A program made the translations under genes and the position numbers. The notes below the pieces were generated by a model. That model did no database searches and was not told the origin of the DNA. It saw only the letters and a program-made list of their open reading frames with translations. DNA of 8,798 nucleotides from Austwickia sp039812465 (GTDB lineage: Bacteria > Actinomycetota > Actinomycetes > Actinomycetales > Dermatophilaceae). The DNA lies in assembly GCA_039812465.1 (NCBI GenBank), contig JBDIAS010000139.1, forward strand, positions 1-8,798, written 5' to 3'. Positions 6,039-8,798 of the stretch are shown piece after piece; position 1 is the first letter of the stretch; each line of letters begins with the position of its first letter.

Positions 6039-6079
6039 GGCTCATCTCCTCACGCTCCGCCGCGGCCCGGGCAGCGCTC
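6039..6079. repeat. 41-bp direct repeat, copy 2
   Basis: Exact second copy of 5947-5987, ending 52 bases before the alkB-like start codon. The two copies with the spacer look like a partial tandem duplication of a 92-base unit. Confidence 0.9.
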
Positions 6080-6118
6080 AACGTCGACAAGCCGTGCCGC
6101 TCACTGATCAGACAGATG

Positions 6119-6131
6119 TACGATTGAGGGC
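6119..6131 (+). promoter_or_regulatory. Putative -10 of alkB-like gene (TACGAT), leaderless
   Basis: TACGAT at 6119-6124 is followed by seven bases and the GTG at 6132. The only purine-rich run (GAGGG) ends one base before the GTG, too close for a normal Shine-Dalgarno. A small palindrome CTGATCAG (6104-6111) sits just upstream. No clear -35 is seen. Confidence 0.45.
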
Positions 6132-6845
6132 GTGCCGCGCAGCCGTTCCCTCGACGCCTCGAGCCGTGGGTTTCCCGCCAACTCCCACGCGGCGCGTCCG
6201 GGCGACCCGGTGGGGGTTCAGGGGTCGCTGCTGGACCAGGAGGAGGAGCTGGGGCTTCGCGAACTGGCCGGCGGCCTGCGCCGCACACACTTGTCCCACG
6301 GCGCGTGGGTGGACGTGCGGCCGGGCTGGGTGACGGGCTCGCAGGGGCTGTTCGAGGCGCTGCGCCGCGACGTGGACTGGCGAGCAGAACGCCGTCGGAT
6401 GTACGAACGGATCGTCGACACGCCGCGACTCCTGCGGTTCTACGGCGCCGACGAGCCGCTGCCGCACCCCTTCGTGGAGCGGGCTCGGGCGGAGCTGAGC
6501 GCGCACTACGACAGCGAGCTGGGCGAGCCGTTCACCAGCGTGGGCATGTGCCTCTACCGCGACGGGCGCGACTCCGTCGCGTGGCACGGCGACACGATCG
6601 GGCGCGGCGCCACCCACGACACGATGGTGGCGATCGTCTCGCTCGGGACCCCGCGCCCGCTGCTGCTGCGCCCCCGCAGCGCGGCGCCGCCGAAGCGCAC
6701 CTCCCTGCGGTTCCTGATCGGGCACGGGGACCTGTTGGTGATGGGCGGCTCGTGCCAGCGCACCTGGGAACACGCCATCCCCAAGGTGGCCGCGTCGAGC
6801 GGCCCGCGGATCAGCCTGCAGTACCGCCCGCGCGGCGTCGCGTGA
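6132..6845 (+). CDS. alkB: AlkB-family 2-oxoglutarate/Fe(II) dioxygenase (alkylation repair)
   Basis: AlkB enzymes oxidise methyl groups from bases such as 1-methyladenine and 3-methylcytosine, in DNA or RNA, with Fe(II) and 2-oxoglutarate. The 237-residue product has the iron-binding HxD at His152/Asp154 (VAWHGD), the distal His214 (WEHAIPK) and two arginines, Arg226 and Arg232, in PRISLQYRPR that fit the 2-oxoglutarate contacts. The jelly-roll core spans about 135-233, with VGMCLYRDGRDS leading into the HxD strand and LGTPRPLLLRP after it. Residues 1-35 are low-complexity and may be a disordered N-terminus, or the true start may be further in. The GTG at 6132 is supported by the -10 seven bases ahead. 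The gene is divergent from recO, another repair gene, and converges on leuA. Substrate preference cannot be read from the sequence. Confidence 0.9.
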   Translation: MPRSRSLDASSRGFPANSHAARPGDPVGVQGSLLDQEEELGLRELAGGLRRTHLSHGAWVDVRPGWVTGSQGLFEALRRDVDWRAERRRMYERIVDTPRLLRFYGADEPLPHPFVERARAELSAHYDSELGEPFTSVGMCLYRDGRDSVAWHGDTIGRGATHDTMVAIVSLGTPRPLLLRPRSAAPPKRTSLRFLIGHGDLLVMGGSCQRTWEHAIPKVAASSGPRISLQYRPRGVA

Positions 6846-6862
6846 GTTCCCGGGAGCGCCCA

Positions 6863-6900
6863 CGTCCGGCGCCCTCCTCGGAGAAGGATGACGCCGGACG
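6863..6900. terminator. Hairpin between convergent alkB-like gene and leuA
   Basis: CGTCCGGCG (6863-6871) and CGCCGGACG (6892-6900) form a perfect 9-bp stem around 20 bases, which contain a smaller CTCC/GGAG hairpin. A second small hairpin (GAGCG 6912-6916 with CGCTC 6921-6925) overlaps the leuA stop. There is no T-tract. The convergent context supports a terminator for both genes. Confidence 0.6.
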
Positions 6901-6923
6901 GTGACGCTGAAGAGCGCTCGCGC

Positions 6924-8711
6924 TCAGGGACCGCCTCCGGGCCGGCTGATCGGCGTCTTGGTGGACCCCAGCTTGAAGCCGGCGTCCCGCTCGGCGCGGT
7001 TCACGGCCGACAGGATCGCCATGAACGAGGCGTTGATGATCGAGTTGTGCAGCCCGACGCCCCACAGGACCCGGTTGCCCACGGCGCACTCGACGTACGA
7101 GGCTGCGCGGGCGTCGCCACCGGCGGAGAGCGCGTGCTCGGAGTAGTCCAGGACCCGCACGTCGATGCCGATCCGCGACAAGCCGTCCACAAACGCCGCG
7201 ATCGGGCCGTTGCCCCAGCCCTCCAGGGTGACCTGCCGGCCCCGGTCGCGGACGACCACCTCGACGTGGTCTCGGCCGTCGGCGTCGGAGGTCGTCTTGC
7301 TGCTGACAGGCGCGAATCGCCCCCAGGCGTCGTCGCCGTTGCTGCCGGGCAGGTACTCGTCGGAGAAGATCTCCCACATCCGCCGGGGGTTCACCTCGCC
7401 CCCGTCCGTCTCGGTGCACTTCTGCACGACGTGAGACAGCTCCATCTGGAGACGCCGCGGCAGATCCAGCCCGTGCTCGGCCTTCATCAGGTAGGCCACG
7501 CCGCCCTTGCCGGACTGGCTGTTGACCCGCACCACCGCTTCGTAGCTGCGGCCCACATCGTGGGGGTCAATCGGCAAATACGGGACGGCCCAGGGGATCT
7601 CGTCGACCGACTTGCCGGCAGCCGCGGCGCTCGCTGCCATCGCTTCGAAGCCCTTCTTGATGGCGTCCTGGTGCGAGCCGGAGAAGGCGGTATAGACGAG
7701 GTCGCCGCCGTAGGGGTGCCGCTCGTGCACTGGCAGCTGGTTGCAGTGCTCGACGGTGCGGCGGATCTCGTCGATGTCGGAGAAGTCCAGCTCAGGGTCG
7801 ATTCCCTGCGTGAACAGGTTCAGCCCCAGCGTCACCAGGCACACGTTGCCGGTGCGCTCGCCGTTGCCGAACAGGCAGCCCTCGATCCGGTCGGCGCCCG
7901 CCATGAAGCCCAGCTCCGCGGCGGCGACCCCGGTGCCGCGGTCGTTGTGCGGGTGCAGCGAGATGATCACCGAGTCGCGCCGAGCCAGCCGGCGGGACAC
8001 GTACTCGATCGAGTCCGCGTACACGTTCGGGGTAGCCATCTCGACGGTCGCCGGCAGGTTGACGATCAGCGGCCGATCGGGTGTCGGGGCGACCTCCTCG
8101 ATCACGGCGTTGCACACGTGGATCGCGGCGTCCAGCTCGGTGCCCGTGAACGATTCGGGGCTGTACTCGTACGTGATCTCCGTGTCGGGGATCTCCTGCT
8201 CCAGCTTGCGGCACAGTCGGGCCGCCTGGACGGCGATGTCCGTGACGCCCTCGACGTCGGTGTGGAACACCACGTCCCGCTGCAGGATCGAGGTGGAGTT
8301 GTAGAAGTGAACCACCGCCTGCTTGGCGCCGCGGATTGCGTCGTAGGTGCGCTCGACCAGGTGCTCGCGCGCCTGGGTGAGCACCTGAATGCTGACGTCG
8401 TCGGGGATGTGCCCCTCGTCGATCAGCAGGCGGCAGAAGTCGTAATCGGTCTGGCTGGCCGACGGGAAGCCGACCTCGATCTCCTTGAAGCCCATCTTGA
8501 CCAGCAGGTGGAACATTCGCAGCTTGCGCTCGGGGTTCATCGGGTCGATGAGCGCCTGGTTGCCGTCCCGCAGGTCGACCGCGCACCAGCGTGGGGCGCG
8601 CGTGATCACGGCGTCCGGCCAGCTGCGGTCGGGCAGCTTGGTGGCGATGACCTCGTCGAACGGGCGGTACTTCGCGACGGGCATGCCGCAGGGTTGCTGT
8701 GCGTTCTTCAT
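6924..8711 (-). CDS. leuA: 2-isopropylmalate synthase
   Basis: LeuA condenses acetyl-CoA with 2-oxoisovalerate, the first committed step of leucine biosynthesis. At 595 residues it is the long actinobacterial form. The catalytic TIM barrel spans about 36-320: AVDLRDGNQAL with Arg48 and metal ligand Asp49, FPSASQTDYDF (82-92), metal ligands His253 and His255 in HPHNDRGTG, and FGNGERTGN with Asn289. Glu186 and His347 match catalytic positions of the Mycobacterium tuberculosis enzyme at a constant offset of 32. The C-terminal leucine-binding regulatory domain (about 480-575) includes VTLEGWGNGPIAAFVDGL, so leucine feedback inhibition is expected. The ATG at 8711 gives MKNAQQPCGMPVAKYRPF, a typical N-terminus; the purine run GAGGAAAGAG lies further upstream than a usual Shine-Dalgarno. 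The frame stays open upstream to the window edge. Confidence 0.97.
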   Translation of the reverse strand: MKNAQQPCGMPVAKYRPFDEVIATKLPDRSWPDAVITRAPRWCAVDLRDGNQALIDPMNPERKLRMFHLLVKMGFKEIEVGFPSASQTDYDFCRLLIDEGHIPDDVSIQVLTQAREHLVERTYDAIRGAKQAVVHFYNSTSILQRDVVFHTDVEGVTDIAVQAARLCRKLEQEIPDTEITYEYSPESFTGTELDAAIHVCNAVIEEVAPTPDRPLIVNLPATVEMATPNVYADSIEYVSRRLARRDSVIISLHPHNDRGTGVAAAELGFMAGADRIEGCLFGNGERTGNVCLVTLGLNLFTQGIDPELDFSDIDEIRRTVEHCNQLPVHERHPYGGDLVYTAFSGSHQDAIKKGFEAMAASAAAAGKSVDEIPWAVPYLPIDPHDVGRSYEAVVRVNSQSGKGGVAYLMKAEHGLDLPRRLQMELSHVVQKCTETDGGEVNPRRMWEIFSDEYLPGSNGDDAWGRFAPVSSKTTSDADGRDHVEVVVRDRGRQVTLEGWGNGPIAAFVDGLSRIGIDVRVLDYSEHALSAGGDARAASYVECAVGNRVLWGVGLHNSIINASFMAILSAVNRAERDAGFKLGSTKTPISRPGGGP

Positions 8712-8798
8712 GGGTTCGTCTTGCTCTTTCCTCGTCAGGGTCGTCCAGGCCAGCCAGCGCAGGGCGTCAATGGCAGCGGCGATCTCCGCGGCGAGGTC
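8712..8798 (-). other. Open frame upstream of leuA, in frame with it, unresolved
   Basis: The 29 codons before the leuA ATG contain no stop in the leuA frame and have high G/C third positions, while the other two minus frames have stops. They read as a helical Ala/Leu/Trp-containing segment ending KEQDEP. This may be the C-terminus of an upstream gene lacking a stop, an N-terminal extension of LeuA, or chance. There is no run of leucine codons, so it does not look like an attenuator leader peptide. Confidence 0.35.

Larger units (their letters stand above)
5927..6131. other. Divergent intergenic region between recO and alkB-like genes
   Basis: These 205 bases should hold the promoters of the recO operon (leftward) and of the alkB-like gene (rightward). 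The bulk is an exact 41-bp direct repeat with a 51-base spacer. I see no open frame with coding character, although the repeat read on the minus strand gives an Ala/Glu-rich stretch. Confidence 0.6.

Noticed and set aside
5947..6079. CRISPR array or attachment-site pair
   Set aside because: There are only two repeat copies, the repeat is longer than typical CRISPR repeats, and no cas, integrase or tRNA gene is nearby.
6104..6111. CTGATCAG as an SOS (LexA) box for the alkB-like gene
   Set aside because: It lacks the TCGAAC-type arms of actinobacterial LexA boxes and is too short to support a regulator.
4468..6127. Long plus-strand frames antisense to uppS and recO
   Set aside because: They are the reverse-strand image of well-supported conserved genes and encode low-complexity His/Arg/Pro-rich sequence.
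8712..8798. Leucine attenuator leader peptide
   Set aside because: There are only scattered leucine codons, no visible leader start or stop, and no terminator/antiterminator pair between it and leuA.

Overview
The window is about 8.8 kb of very GC-rich DNA. Its strong G/C third-codon bias, GTG starts, actinobacterial-type long LeuA and recO-uppS pair point to an actinobacterium. The family cannot be fixed from the sequence; Propionibacteriales or a relative is only a guess. From knowledge of other actinobacteria, leuA, recO, uppS and a dus gene often lie in one neighbourhood, so this looks like a variant of that chromosomal region. I see no transposase, integrase, tRNA, rRNA or CRISPR array.

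Layout, left to right. (1) Bases 1-440, minus: the N-terminal part of a tRNA-dihydrouridine synthase, running off the left edge. (2) 484-1488, minus: a secreted streptogrisin/alpha-lytic-like serine protease with its triad intact. (3) 1489-1692: a divergent intergenic region with an imperfect 30-bp tandem repeat. (4) 1693-2106, plus: a small, unrecognised membrane protein with six cysteines in its N-terminal tail. (5) 2125-2180: a large palindrome between convergent genes. (6) 2200-3648, minus: argG, with a promoter overlapped by paired ARG-box-like operators. (7) 3775-5926, minus: recO, uppS and an LmeA/DUF2993-like gene, packed as an operon. (8) 5927-6131: a divergent region with an exact 41-bp direct repeat. 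(9) 6132-6845, plus: an AlkB-family dioxygenase. (10) 6924-8711, minus: leuA, with the reading frame still open upstream to the right edge.

The genes are mostly core metabolism and maintenance: leucine and arginine biosynthesis, tRNA modification, recombination repair, alkylation repair and the polyprenyl carrier for cell-envelope synthesis. The most useful observations are four. First, the uppS frame is fused to the downstream lmeA-like gene, apparently by one extra base near 4410; removing that base restores a stop that overlaps the next start as ATGA. Second, argG has an ArgR-type operator pair and an apparently leaderless promoter. Third, four genes show the same leaderless start architecture. 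Fourth, the divergent regions and the dus N-terminus carry short repeats. I found no convincing evidence for a wholly new multi-gene system; the cysteine-rich membrane protein is the least explained gene.
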